64,000 bases of DNA, taken from CAYSPS01 sp964432975. Lineage in GTDB: Bacteria; Babelota; Babeliae; Babelales; UBA12409. Location: positions 1 to 64,000 of the forward strand of contig CAYSPS010000001.1 of assembly GCA_964432975.1 (NCBI GenBank). Direction: 5' to 3'. Positions 35,749-44,705 of the stretch are shown here, in pieces. The first letter of the stretch is position 1; every line of letters begins with the position of its first letter. The notes beneath the pieces were generated by a model, which searched no databases, was not told the origin of the DNA, and saw nothing but the letters and a program-made list of their open reading frames with translations. A program made the translations under genes and the position numbers.

Positions 35749-36981
35749 ATGATCAAAAAAATAATTTTCTTGTTCATGCTAAGCACCTATAGTTTACATG
35801 CAGATGAAACTGTAACGCCAACACAAGCGGCAGCATTTATACCCGAAAGAACATCATTTGATGTTCCCAGCTGTGGCAACTACACAGAGCGTTTAGCAAA
35901 TTTCATATCAGACATTCGCTATATTCGTGTCCTTAACAACTTTGTGGGCGGCTTACAAGAAATGATCAATGCGTTTGCAGATCGCATTAATCTCTTACAA
36001 ACACAATTAGAAACAACACAAGCACGTATTAAAATAATCCAAAACACAATTAATGATCGCATCAACACAATCAATGACATCACAAAAGATATTCAAAGAA
36101 TGCGTGAAGCTGCATCATTTTTTTATGTAAAATCATTTTTATGTACCGCGCAAGCAGCAGCAACTGGTCTGATTTTACTCAATCGTATGATCACCAGCTG
36201 CCCCGCCAATGCGCAAGCAAGCACGCGTTGTACGGTTAAGCAATATAACCAATTGCAAGCGCTGCTTGATCAAAGTAATGCCTGCAGCATCTGTGCAAAA
36301 ATTCCGACTGGTGCGCAAGAAGCAGCCGCTCATGAAGCATGCGATTGCCAATGTACTGGCAAAGGCATGACTCCAACGCAATGTCTTAACAGTTTAAGCA
36401 GTACGTGCAAAGTCACGTGTTGCCATGCACAAGATCTAAGCAATTATGATCTTATGTTCGCACGCTTCTTGGCAGACAATACAGATACAAACACAACAAA
36501 TGTGCCTTACAGCTTTCTCAAGGCACAAATCGATAAATTTACCCAAGCAAGTAGTATCGATATAATCAAAAAAGTGCTTGCTGGAATCGACCGCAGCACA
36601 TTCGACGCCGATCGTATTGCACAACACATGGCAACGTCCAAAAAAATTCAAAAAGAAGTCGAGTCACTTCAGACCGAGCTTCAGCACATGCTCACTCTCA
36701 TTATGGTTCAGCCGGGCGAAACCCCTTCACCACTCTACTTGCCAGAAAAAATCCAAGCAACGAAAGCAAAAATAAATTTTGTAAAAGCAATTATTGATCA
36801 AGTTATGGTTATTATACAAAAAACAAAAGATGCGATTACTGCAATACCAAATAATGATCCAATGTACAAAGAATGCCCACAAAATGTGCAAAACCAAATT
36901 AATATGTCGGCTGATACAGCAAAAGCATACACGGCACTTGACCAAGTACGTACCGCAATAACTCAAAAATATGGGGGCTAA
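35749..36981 (+). CDS. Exported coiled-coil protein with cysteine-rich centre
   Basis: Encodes 410 residues with AAAGGG upstream and a signal peptide (MIKKIIFLFMLSTYSLHA). An N-terminal helical region with a strong coiled coil near residues 65-115 precedes a central domain holding about a dozen cysteines (CSIC, CDCQC, CKVTCCH, residues 150-225). A second coiled-coil part follows to the end. The cysteines probably form disulphides outside the cytosol. It lies about 12 bases after the end of the giant beta-rich protein and 9 bases before the next exported protein, so the three are likely one operon and one structure. No family recognised. Confidence 0.75.
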   Translation: MIKKIIFLFMLSTYSLHADETVTPTQAAAFIPERTSFDVPSCGNYTERLANFISDIRYIRVLNNFVGGLQEMINAFADRINLLQTQLETTQARIKIIQNTINDRINTINDITKDIQRMREAASFFYVKSFLCTAQAAATGLILLNRMITSCPANAQASTRCTVKQYNQLQALLDQSNACSICAKIPTGAQEAAAHEACDCQCTGKGMTPTQCLNSLSSTCKVTCCHAQDLSNYDLMFARFLADNTDTNTTNVPYSFLKAQIDKFTQASSIDIIKKVLAGIDRSTFDADRIAQHMATSKKIQKEVESLQTELQHMLTLIMVQPGETPSPLYLPEKIQATKAKINFVKAIIDQVMVIIQKTKDAITAIPNNDPMYKECPQNVQNQINMSADTAKAYTALDQVRTAITQKYGG

Positions 36982-36990
36982 GGAGATAGA

Positions 36991-38355
36991 ATGAACAAAC
37001 AAGCAATAATCATCACATGGCTGATTATAGCCAATGTAACAGCAATGCGAACGGCACAGTGGCCAGATGTTTGCAAGGTACCTCGTACATTGCTTGAAAA
37101 ACCTACGATAGTCAATGATAAGCCAATCGATTGTGGCGCAAAAATTAAAAAACAATGCACAATAACGCAGTCGGGCGATTATGCCAACATACCAGGCAGT
37201 TGCCTGGATAGTGTTCAGGCCGAATGCCAACCGTCAGCATGCCTTGCAGATGCGCCAGATGGTGCATCTGCTTCGGTACAAGCATCAGTAGACAGACTCA
37301 ACGCAAGAAGCGAAAAAATATTACTTGCTATTCAAAATAACGATGAACATGCGCTACGTACCGTGCAAACTGAAAGTACCATTAATGAATATGAAAAAAA
37401 TAAAGCAGAAGAAATTAAAAACAGGCTTAAAGCACGTAAGCGTGCCAACCTACAATTATTCAATAAACCACATGTGCGATCTATTACTACAGAAAATCTT
37501 ATGATGACCACGCAACCCATTATGGCATCAACCCCAGCGACACCGCAACTTATTTGTTTTAAAAATGGTGTACAAACACCAATTGGCATTGCTCATGATG
37601 CTGCCACCAATACCTTGGTCGTAAGCGCCGATAACGCCGGCAACGCGCGCGATGTACATGGTAATCCGTTTGATCTCACCAACTGCCAGTTTTGCTGGGG
37701 AGATCAGTTCCTCGAATTATCTCACGTCAAATTTCAAGGCACACAAAGCGCCAAATTAAAACTTTCCGGAGCTGTTTTTTCTGCCAGTCTTCTTGATAAT
37801 ATCACGTTTGATCATTGCAAGATGATTGGTACACAATTTTCGACATCTATCATGACCAATGTGCAATTTAGCCGATCGGATTTACGCAACAGCTCATTCA
37901 ATTTCGCCGAGTTTGATCAAACAACAAATCAAGAAACATTTAAACTTGCTCTTGCAGACAATAGTGACTTTTCGGCAGCAACATTCAGTGGCACGACACT
38001 TTATTACTTCAATGTTTCGCATGCAATTTTTACCGGAAGTACGTGGAACAATGCACTATTTAAGATGTTGAGCGATCTAAGCGGTGCATCATTTGTCGCC
38101 AGTCAAGGAACCGGGCTACAGATGGGAGACGATCAAACTGCCCTTGATCTTTCAGCAGCCAACTTCAATCAATCTACGATACGGAATCTCAGTTTTATTG
38201 GACCAAATATATATAATCCAATAATTATTAAAGATGTTTCATTTGATGGCATAACATCAACATGCGCATTCAAAAATGTACAAATAAGCGCCACGTGTAC
38301 ACTGCCAGCACCAAGTCTTGATCAAGTGAAAAAGGGGGATGAAGCATGCAAATAA
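36991..38355 (+). CDS. Exported protein with C-terminal pentapeptide-like beta-helix
   Basis: Encodes 454 residues with AAGGAG upstream and a signal peptide (MNKQAIIITWLIIANVTAM). The N-terminal third has paired cysteines and a helical, charged segment. Residues of about 230-420 carry loose pentapeptide-type repeats with phenylalanine at the central position (for example VKFQG, AVFSASLLDNITFDHCKM, VQFSRSDLRNSSFNFAEF), indicating a right-handed beta-helix. It is the third gene of the 30123-38355 set. Its stop codon lies within a terminator hairpin. The role is unknown; co-expression with the giant protein suggests a shared envelope or surface function. Confidence 0.78.
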   Translation: MNKQAIIITWLIIANVTAMRTAQWPDVCKVPRTLLEKPTIVNDKPIDCGAKIKKQCTITQSGDYANIPGSCLDSVQAECQPSACLADAPDGASASVQASVDRLNARSEKILLAIQNNDEHALRTVQTESTINEYEKNKAEEIKNRLKARKRANLQLFNKPHVRSITTENLMMTTQPIMASTPATPQLICFKNGVQTPIGIAHDAATNTLVVSADNAGNARDVHGNPFDLTNCQFCWGDQFLELSHVKFQGTQSAKLKLSGAVFSASLLDNITFDHCKMIGTQFSTSIMTNVQFSRSDLRNSSFNFAEFDQTTNQETFKLALADNSDFSAATFSGTTLYYFNVSHAIFTGSTWNNALFKMLSDLSGASFVASQGTGLQMGDDQTALDLSAANFNQSTIRNLSFIGPNIYNPIIIKDVSFDGITSTCAFKNVQISATCTLPAPSLDQVKKGDEACK

Positions 38356-38367
38356 ATGCATGCTTTT
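38342..38367 (+). terminator. Terminator overlapping the stop codon
   Basis: A nine-base-pair stem (AAGCATGCA against TGCATGCTT) with loop AATAAA, followed by TT. The stop codon of the preceding gene lies in the loop. The T-tract is short. Confidence 0.6.
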
Positions 38368-38385
38368 AACGCAATACCTCGCGGA

Positions 38386-39222
38386 TTAACGATCTTCTTG
38401 ATGCGCAGTATGATGCATAAGCTTGTATGTGGCGTACGAACCAGCACCTATGCCTCCAAGAGCCGCAATAATAGACCACATCCATAAAGTTTTTTTTTCG
38501 CTTGATGCTTGCAACTCAGAAACTGGTACAGCCATTAACGAATTTTGCGAGCCTGGCGCTGAAGATCCTGACGATGAAGCATGTGCTTCTTGTTGAGCCC
38601 TCAAAATTTCGCCCATTTCCAGACTCAAGCTCGAAGGCACTCTTGAAAGTGAGCCCGCGCGCGGTCGTGCCCCTGTTTTTTGTGGCAACGCGGGTAAATG
38701 ACCATCAACACTTGTCGCACGCCTTAAAATATGATCGGCGGATACTTCCCCTTGCGCAGCAGAAGCAACCTTCGTTCGCGATTGTAATGCAAAAAGATCT
38801 GTATGCAATCGCGCATTCAAGCTTTTTTCTCGATCAAGTTGCGCCAATATATCCTGAACAGCTTTTTTTTGATCCGCATTAAGTCCGTTAATTCCCTCAA
38901 GCGTTTGACGTGCACTAACCAAATCTTTTCGTGTCATACTTAACTGGCGTTCTAATCCATAAGCACGTCCACGCGCAGAGGTTAAAGAAGCTTGTAACTC
39001 AAGTGCTTTTCGACGTCTTTGCTGAGCAAGCCATGGGCTATCCTGCCCACTCCACCAACCACGATTCTGGCGAGTTGCTTCAGCAGCACGCAGTGCGGAA
39101 CCCCAGTTTTTATCCTTCCCAACGCGCCGCATGGCACAAAGAGAAAAAACGCTAAGACTGCCTGCAAGCAACAAAAAGCTTGCAAACCACCTTTTTTCAA
39201 TACGCTTTTGCAACCAAAACAT
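38386..39222 (-). CDS. Coiled-coil membrane protein, unknown function
   Basis: Encodes about 278 residues if started at the ATG at 39222. An upstream start at 39249 would overlap proS further; no good ribosome binding site decides. An N-terminal hydrophobic segment (WFASFLLLAGSLSVFSLCAM) and a C-terminal one (LWMWSIIAALGGIGAGSYATYKLM) bracket a helical middle with a coiled coil near residues 65-140 and a Ser/Pro-rich, probably disordered stretch. The start overlaps the end of proS by 26 bases, so it is translated from the proS transcript. No family recognised. Confidence 0.6.
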   Translation of the reverse strand: MFWLQKRIEKRWFASFLLLAGSLSVFSLCAMRRVGKDKNWGSALRAAEATRQNRGWWSGQDSPWLAQQRRRKALELQASLTSARGRAYGLERQLSMTRKDLVSARQTLEGINGLNADQKKAVQDILAQLDREKSLNARLHTDLFALQSRTKVASAAQGEVSADHILRRATSVDGHLPALPQKTGARPRAGSLSRVPSSLSLEMGEILRAQQEAHASSSGSSAPGSQNSLMAVPVSELQASSEKKTLWMWSIIAALGGIGAGSYATYKLMHHTAHQEDR

Positions 39223-40615
39223 CTTGTACACTCGACTTTCCACAGGCAAAACACGTTGAGACGGTATGTGTTTCCAGCAAACACCGGGTAAATGCGCTAT
39301 ATTTTTTTAATTCTTGCTCGCATGCTGGCGACTGACACCAGCCAGTTACAAAACCGCCGCCACGCTCTTGCATAATTGGCCCAAATTCTGACAATTGTTG
39401 TCCCGTAAACAGCACATCTTTTTGGCGTTTTTGCGCACGTGCAAAAAGTTTTTGTGCATACGTTTGCATTGTTGCCTCGACCGCTTCTGCGAGTTTCTCA
39501 AATTTAACCGTCTGTTTTTCACCCGTCAACCGGTCAACTAACAATACCGTGTGCGCTTGTACATCACGTGGCCCCACCTCAATGCGCAGCGGGACGCCAC
39601 GCAATTCCCAGTGATAAAATTTTGCACCCGGTGTTTTTTGCTCATCCTCATCAATGATAAAACGCCATCCATTGAGCGCCGTGCGCAAAAAGTCATAGTG
39701 CTGACGAACTTCTTCGCGCTCAGCATTATTTTTGTGAATCGGCACAACAACAACCTGAATTGGCGCAACCGCAGGTGGCAGCACCAACCCTTTTTGATCG
39801 CCGTGCGTCATAATAAGCGCGCCAATCACCCGCGTTGTCATGCCCCATGAGGTCAAAAATGGATACGCCATAAGCTTGTTACGATCTTGAAATGCAATAT
39901 TAAATGCTTTTGCAAAATTTTGCGAAAGCAAATGCGATGTACATGTTTGCAACGCTTTGCCATCAGGCATTAAAGATTCAAGTGTATAGGTACGATCAGC
40001 ACCAGCAAAACGCTCAGCAGCAGATTTTTGCCCCACAATGACAGGAATCAGTAATTGCCCTTGCAAAAAACTTAAATATTCATTGAGCATGAGCAATACT
40101 TCTTGCATAGCCTCATCATGCGTTTCATGTACAGTATGTCCTTCTTGCCAAAAAAATTCCGTTGTGCGTAAAAAAGGCCGCGGACGCATTTCCCACCGCA
40201 CAACATTTGCCCATTGATTTAATTTGAGCGGCAAATCGCGCCACGATTTAATCCAACGCGCAAAGTGATAGTGAATAATAGTTTCTGATGTTGGTCGTAC
40301 AATGAGCGGTTCTTCAAGTTCTTTGCCACCGGCAATAGTAACTACCGCCAATTGTGGTGCAAATCCTTCAACATGCTCAGCTTCTTTTTTGATAAAAGAT
40401 TCTGGAATAAAAAGCGGGAAAGCAGCGTTTTGATGCCCTGTTGCTTTAATACGCTCATCTAAATATTTTTGTATATGTTCCCATATTGCCCATCCATAAG
40501 GACGTATGGTGTAGCACCCACGCACCGGCGACTGATCAACAAGCTCAGCTTCAAAAATAACGTCCTGATACCAACCAGCAAAATCTTTGGTCATATCGGT
40601 CAGCTTGTGAGACAT
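39197..40615 (-). CDS. proS: Prolyl-tRNA synthetase, archaeal/eukaryotic-type
   Basis: Class II synthetase that charges tRNA-Pro. At 472 residues it is the short form without the bacterial-type editing insertion. Class II motifs are visible: RPTSETIIH near residue 110, the motif 2 region VVRWEMRPRPFLRTTEFFWQE near 140-160, and the GMTTRVIGALIM/HGD motif 3 near 265. After the anticodon-binding domain there is a C-terminal zinc-binding-like domain (CQSPAC and CFACGK), and the chain ends in Tyr. Both are features of the archaeal/eukaryotic-type enzyme found in a minority of bacteria. The downstream coiled-coil gene overlaps its 3' end. Confidence 0.95.
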   Translation of the reverse strand: MSHKLTDMTKDFAGWYQDVIFEAELVDQSPVRGCYTIRPYGWAIWEHIQKYLDERIKATGHQNAAFPLFIPESFIKKEAEHVEGFAPQLAVVTIAGGKELEEPLIVRPTSETIIHYHFARWIKSWRDLPLKLNQWANVVRWEMRPRPFLRTTEFFWQEGHTVHETHDEAMQEVLLMLNEYLSFLQGQLLIPVIVGQKSAAERFAGADRTYTLESLMPDGKALQTCTSHLLSQNFAKAFNIAFQDRNKLMAYPFLTSWGMTTRVIGALIMTHGDQKGLVLPPAVAPIQVVVVPIHKNNAEREEVRQHYDFLRTALNGWRFIIDEDEQKTPGAKFYHWELRGVPLRIEVGPRDVQAHTVLLVDRLTGEKQTVKFEKLAEAVEATMQTYAQKLFARAQKRQKDVLFTGQQLSEFGPIMQERGGGFVTGWCQSPACEQELKKYSAFTRCLLETHTVSTCFACGKSSVQDVLVAKAY

Positions 40616-40707
40616 ACAGCAACCCCGCTTTTGATCATAATTTAATTATTAAATTTTGTTACTCATTAACGGCGTAACGCCCAAGTAAGTATAACATCTT
40701 TTGTATT

Positions 40708-41304
40708 TCAGCGACAGCAGAAGCACTGGTACCAATGACGAGGTCCATGAACCATTCCTAAAGATTCTCGCTCATGAGCAATAGTAGGAACAGGAATTAA
40801 TCGCATCTGATCTGCAGAAGATTGGTCAACATCAGCACAGGCATGCAAAAGCTCAACAATATCTTGCGCACCTGCTTCAAGAGCATATTGTAGCGGCGTA
40901 CGCCGTATTTTATCTTGTGCATTAACATCTTTTTGATAGTGCAAAACCGCTTCGACTAGCTCTTTATCACCTAACTGCACGGCCTTGTGTAAAAACGTAC
41001 GCGCTTGTGGATCATATGGGTCTGCACAACGTGCACGCTTACACTCAGGATCAATGGCTGCAACCATCTGCCAAAAATGGTTAACGCGCAAGCGTTGCAA
41101 AGACGGCGAAAGATCTTGGAAATCCATGAGTCTAAACATGGCTAAATGCTGCCATTTCACATCATCCCACTGCCAAAAAGCAATCAGATTTACAAAATTT
41201 TCATCACCAGCACACGGCCAACGTGCAAGCAAATCGTAATTATTATCCATTGCATGCGCGCATGTATACGCAAAAAGCATGAGAAGAATATCTTTGTTAC
41301 GCAT
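40708..41304 (-). CDS. Exported ankyrin-repeat protein
   Basis: Encodes 198 residues. A signal peptide (residues 1-18, LMLFAYTCAHA) is followed by a divergent N-terminal domain. At least two ankyrin repeats then follow, near residues 100-160 (RTFLHKAVQLGDKELVEAVL and TPLQYALEAGAQDIVELL). The C-terminus carries HWYQCFCC. Ankyrin proteins with export signals are common effectors in host-associated bacteria, where they bind host proteins. It is transcribed divergently from a second ankyrin gene at 41441. Confidence 0.85.
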   Translation of the reverse strand: MRNKDILLMLFAYTCAHAMDNNYDLLARWPCAGDENFVNLIAFWQWDDVKWQHLAMFRLMDFQDLSPSLQRLRVNHFWQMVAAIDPECKRARCADPYDPQARTFLHKAVQLGDKELVEAVLHYQKDVNAQDKIRRTPLQYALEAGAQDIVELLHACADVDQSSADQMRLIPVPTIAHERESLGMVHGPRHWYQCFCCR

Positions 41305-41382
41305 ATTTTTTTGTTTATATAAAAAATATCCAAAATCATAATAATGTACATCAAAATTGTTGATTTTAAAAATAAAAAGCCC

Positions 41383-41410
41383 TTGACATTAATACCTGCA
41401 ACCTTAGATT
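41383..41410 (+). promoter_or_regulatory. Sigma70-type promoter of the ankyrin gene at 41441
   Basis: A consensus -35 TTGACA (41383-41388), a 16-base spacer, and -10 TAGATT (41405-41410), 30 bases before the start codon. Confidence 0.65.
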
Positions 41411-41440
41411 GATGCTCAAAAATACTTTATGAGGTACTTT

Positions 41441-42091
41441 ATGAAAAAGCTTTGGTTGAGTCTTACTCTAGCTCTTTCTGCACACAGCATATTGGGAACC
41501 GACCAGCCTGGTCCACTTCTTCAAAATATTAATAACCCGAACGTGCTTGAGCAACTTTTAGCATCCGGGGCTAACCCTGATGAGTTGGATGTATATCGAA
41601 GAGGGCCAGTATTATCATATGCAGCATCCAGACTCACCAGCACCGCCGTAAGGATACTCCTGAAATATGGCGCGAATCCTAACCTCACGAGTGATGCAAA
41701 AGAAACGCCACTCATGACAGCATGTGAACGAGGCTTAGGCATCAATCAAGAAGAAGCAAAAGCACGGGTTGAAATAATTCAAATGCTCTTGGCGGCTGGC
41801 GCAGATATTAATGCCTATAGCCCATGGAAAGGCACCGCGCTCACGATCGCTGCCACGAATAACAACACAACCTTCGTTAGAATACTGTTGAGTTCTATAA
41901 CATTGGATTTAAAGGCTCATAATCAAGGCCATGCGGCTGCACTAATTGCAGCACAGCATGGAAATGTCGAAATTGCTGATCTTATATTAAGTGACGAACG
42001 TTGCGACCTTTCTGAGAATGAAAAAAAACAGATAAGAATGATGCTTGCTATAGCAACAAGAAATTGTCAATACAACGTAACAATGTCATAA
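41441..42091 (+). CDS. Exported ankyrin-repeat protein
   Basis: Encodes 216 residues from the ATG at 41441, which has GAGGT five bases upstream. A signal peptide (MKKLWLSLTLALSAHSILG) precedes about five ankyrin repeats covering most of the mature protein: NPNVLEQLLASGANPDELD, GPVLSYAASRLTSTAVRILL, ETPLMTACERGLG with VEIIQMLLAAGADINAYS, and TALTIAATNNNTTFVRILL. The export signal and consensus-like repeats point to a protein-binding role outside the cytosol, possibly towards a host. It converges with the EamA transporter gene at 42100 (eight bases apart). Confidence 0.88.
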   Translation: MKKLWLSLTLALSAHSILGTDQPGPLLQNINNPNVLEQLLASGANPDELDVYRRGPVLSYAASRLTSTAVRILLKYGANPNLTSDAKETPLMTACERGLGINQEEAKARVEIIQMLLAAGADINAYSPWKGTALTIAATNNNTTFVRILLSSITLDLKAHNQGHAAALIAAQHGNVEIADLILSDERCDLSENEKKQIRMMLAIATRNCQYNVTMS

Positions 42092-42099
42092 ACCAAGCG

Positions 42100-43002
42100 T
42101 CAATCATGAATATAGCCACGCTGTAGATCTTGTTGATAGACAAGATACACGCCAATAGCGGTAATTGCTGTGCTTATCAGCAAAACTGGATCAATCGCAT
42201 CACCTAAAAAGATGTAGGCAAGAACTGCGGTAAAAACTGGCGTAATACAACCGGCAAAAGACAAAAATGTCGCCGTGTATTGATGTAAAAGGTGACCATA
42301 CAAATTGTAACCCAAAATGCCACCGGTCAGTACAAGAAGACCGATATACCAACAGGTCATTGGCCAACTATACACCGGCACCGGATGCCAAGATTCAAGC
42401 CCAAAAGAAGTTAAAAAAGATAATAAACCACCAATCAGCATGCTCCAACCATTAATGATAAGCGCACCATAACCACGGTGGCGCAATACGCGTACCAAGC
42501 TCCAGGCAGCTGCTGCACTCACAACAGCTAAAATTAATAACCAATCGGCATACGATAAATAAAAAAATGAACGAAGTCCTGTTTCATGTGCATATTCATG
42601 CACAAGCATTGGAACAAAGCCCACAAAACCAATTAAAAGCCCAACAAGTTTAAGGAGCGTTATCCGTTCATGCAACATGATCAAAGAAAAACCCGCAGTA
42701 ATTAAGGGCGACAAATTCCACATCAATGCAATTTGTGCAGCAGGTAAATATTTGTACACAATATTTTCGCCCACATATGGAATAAAGATATGGATAATAC
42801 CCAATAACCCAAATACCCACCAATCTCGACGTGCTACTTTTTGCCGAGAACGACGTGTAAAAAGGTACAAAAAGATTAGAGCTGCGGTTATGATCATGCG
42901 AAGCCCAATGAGAAAAATGGGCTCAGCATAATTAATACTTGCTGAACCAAAAATAAAGGTAAGCGCAAACATGAAATACATGAAAAAAACAAGCAAAATC
43001 AC
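42100..43002 (-). CDS. EamA/DMT-family membrane transporter
   Basis: Encodes 300 residues with ten predicted membrane segments in two similar halves, the EamA arrangement of the drug/metabolite transporter superfamily. The N-terminal half contains FIFGSASINYAEPIFLIGLRM and a conserved proline-rich segment; the second half ends with LGDAIDPVLLISTAITAIGVYLV. It lies nine bases after a second transporter of the same family (43012-43881), with which it probably arose by tandem duplication. Substrate unknown; such pairs may move amino acids or nucleotide-like metabolites. Confidence 0.85.
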   Translation of the reverse strand: MILLVFFMYFMFALTFIFGSASINYAEPIFLIGLRMIITAALIFLYLFTRRSRQKVARRDWWVFGLLGIIHIFIPYVGENIVYKYLPAAQIALMWNLSPLITAGFSLIMLHERITLLKLVGLLIGFVGFVPMLVHEYAHETGLRSFFYLSYADWLLILAVVSAAAAWSLVRVLRHRGYGALIINGWSMLIGGLLSFLTSFGLESWHPVPVYSWPMTCWYIGLLVLTGGILGYNLYGHLLHQYTATFLSFAGCITPVFTAVLAYIFLGDAIDPVLLISTAITAIGVYLVYQQDLQRGYIHD

Positions 43003-43011
43003 CTTTGTGCC

Positions 43012-43881
43012 TCACTTTTTACGCATAAGCTCTTGACGATAAAAGATACCAAGTCCAAGCGCAACAACCAGAAGAGACATAAAGAGTAAAGCGCTTGGCT
43101 TCGTCTGCCAAAAGAGCCATTCCCACCCTGCCGCAAACAAGGGACTTAAAATACTTGCAAAACTAATAAACACAAGTGATGTTGAGGTAAGTAAATAACC
43201 ATATAAATTATACGCACATACGTTTGCCAAAAATGTTGAAATTAAAATATAAACCCATCCCATTCCGGCAACAATTGGTATGCCATGTAGAGACCAGGAT
43301 AATAATAATGTCCCAGCACCACCAAGTGTCATTCCAAGACCAACAACAAAAAATGGATTATAACCACGCTGTGCAACGAGTATTTTAACCGTACACCAAC
43401 CAAACATACCAGCTAAAATAACACTTAAAATCGTCACATCGGCAAACCACACATGCGCGCACCCCGCCAACACCGGCGCTAAAACTACCGGCATAATGCC
43501 ACCAATTCCAATTCCAAGCCCAAGCCATTGCGCCCGGCTTAAACGCTCACGCCAAAAAATATATGCTAACAGGGCGGCAATAAAAGGCGCACTTGTATAC
43601 AAAAGTGTCAGGTACGCAGGACTTGCCCATTGTAGACTGAGTACTTCGCATACGTTTGCAATACACATGCCACACACAGCAAAGGCACCAAACAGCCATA
43701 AATCTTTTTTCTTGAGACTAAACGCGGCACGCTTTTTAAGCGCTAAAAACCCAAGCGTAAACAAACCCGCGCACAAAAGCCGTACACCAACAATAAAAAG
43801 TGGTGGCGCATACAGTAATGATTGCTGGATGGCAAAATACGACAACGAAAACAAAAGATAGAGCAATGCAACTAATATCAT
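43012..43881 (-). CDS. EamA/DMT-family membrane transporter
   Basis: Encodes 289 residues with ten membrane segments in two EamA halves. Shared features with its neighbour are IVGVRLLCAGLF in the first half and FISFASILSPLFAAGWEWLFW in the second. Its ATG overlaps the ymdB stop codon by four bases (ATGA), so the genes are translationally coupled and belong to the rny-ymdB transcript. Substrate cannot be read from the sequence. Confidence 0.85.
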   Translation of the reverse strand: MILVALLYLLFSLSYFAIQQSLLYAPPLFIVGVRLLCAGLFTLGFLALKKRAAFSLKKKDLWLFGAFAVCGMCIANVCEVLSLQWASPAYLTLLYTSAPFIAALLAYIFWRERLSRAQWLGLGIGIGGIMPVVLAPVLAGCAHVWFADVTILSVILAGMFGWCTVKILVAQRGYNPFFVVGLGMTLGGAGTLLLSWSLHGIPIVAGMGWVYILISTFLANVCAYNLYGYLLTSTSLVFISFASILSPLFAAGWEWLFWQTKPSALLFMSLLVVALGLGIFYRQELMRKK

Positions 43882-44699
43882 GATCGCTTTTCTAATACAA
43901 GATCTTTATCAATAACACACACGCGTTCAATCGAAACTGCTTTGCCATCTTCGGGGTTAATTTCAACCACAACAGCCCATAAAACAAACGGCCCACCATA
44001 TTCCACTTCAAAGCGTACGGGCATCTGTGTAAGCAATCCACGCAATGCCGAATCTATTTTAAAACCAATCATGCTATTATATGCACCAACCATGCCAACA
44101 TCACTAATATATGCGGTTCCTTTTGGCAGAACGTGTTCATCAGCAGTTTGAATATGCGTATGCGATCCAAGCACCGCACTCACCGACCCATCAAGTAAAT
44201 ACGCAAGAGCAAGTTTTTCTGCCGTAGCTTCGGCATGAAAATCAACAATAATAATCTTTGTTTGTGCATGTAGATATGAAAGCACCGATTGCGCCATACG
44301 TAATGGACAGTCAGTGATTTCTTTAAAAAATACACGTCCTTGTAGATTAATTACACCCACAATATGTCCATCAATGGCTACCGTTGTAACCCCAACGCCA
44401 GGACACCCTGCAGGGTAATTGGCCGGGCGCAATAAGTCATGATTTTGTTCAAGATATGCGTTAATTGGCGAATGCGCCCAAATATGATTACCCGATGTAA
44501 TAATATGAACACCGGCTGCTTTCATAGCATCGGCTATTTGTGGTGTAATACCGCGTCCATTTTTAGCAGCATTTTCGCCATTTGCAAGAACAACATTAAT
44601 TTTATATTTTTTGCAGAGTGTTGCGACATGCTTCTGCACCATGGCTAAACCAACTTCACCAATCAAATCACCAATAAATAAAATATTAATTGTTTTCAT
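43878..44699 (-). CDS. ymdB: YmdB-family metallophosphoesterase
   Basis: Encodes 273 residues. YmdB proteins hydrolyse cyclic nucleotide phosphodiesters (2',3'-cAMP in Bacillus) and influence RNA turnover together with RNase Y. Metal-binding motifs are visible: FIGDLIGEVG (residues 8-17), NGENAAKNGRGI, TSGNHIWAH, VDFHAEATAEKLALA and LGSHTHIQTAD. Adjacency to rny is a known conserved pairing. It overlaps the following transporter gene by four bases. Confidence 0.94.
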   Translation of the reverse strand: MKTINILFIGDLIGEVGLAMVQKHVATLCKKYKINVVLANGENAAKNGRGITPQIADAMKAAGVHIITSGNHIWAHSPINAYLEQNHDLLRPANYPAGCPGVGVTTVAIDGHIVGVINLQGRVFFKEITDCPLRMAQSVLSYLHAQTKIIIVDFHAEATAEKLALAYLLDGSVSAVLGSHTHIQTADEHVLPKGTAYISDVGMVGAYNSMIGFKIDSALRGLLTQMPVRFEVEYGGPFVLWAVVVEINPEDGKAVSIERVCVIDKDLVLEKRS

Positions 44700-44705
44700 G
44701 CATCC

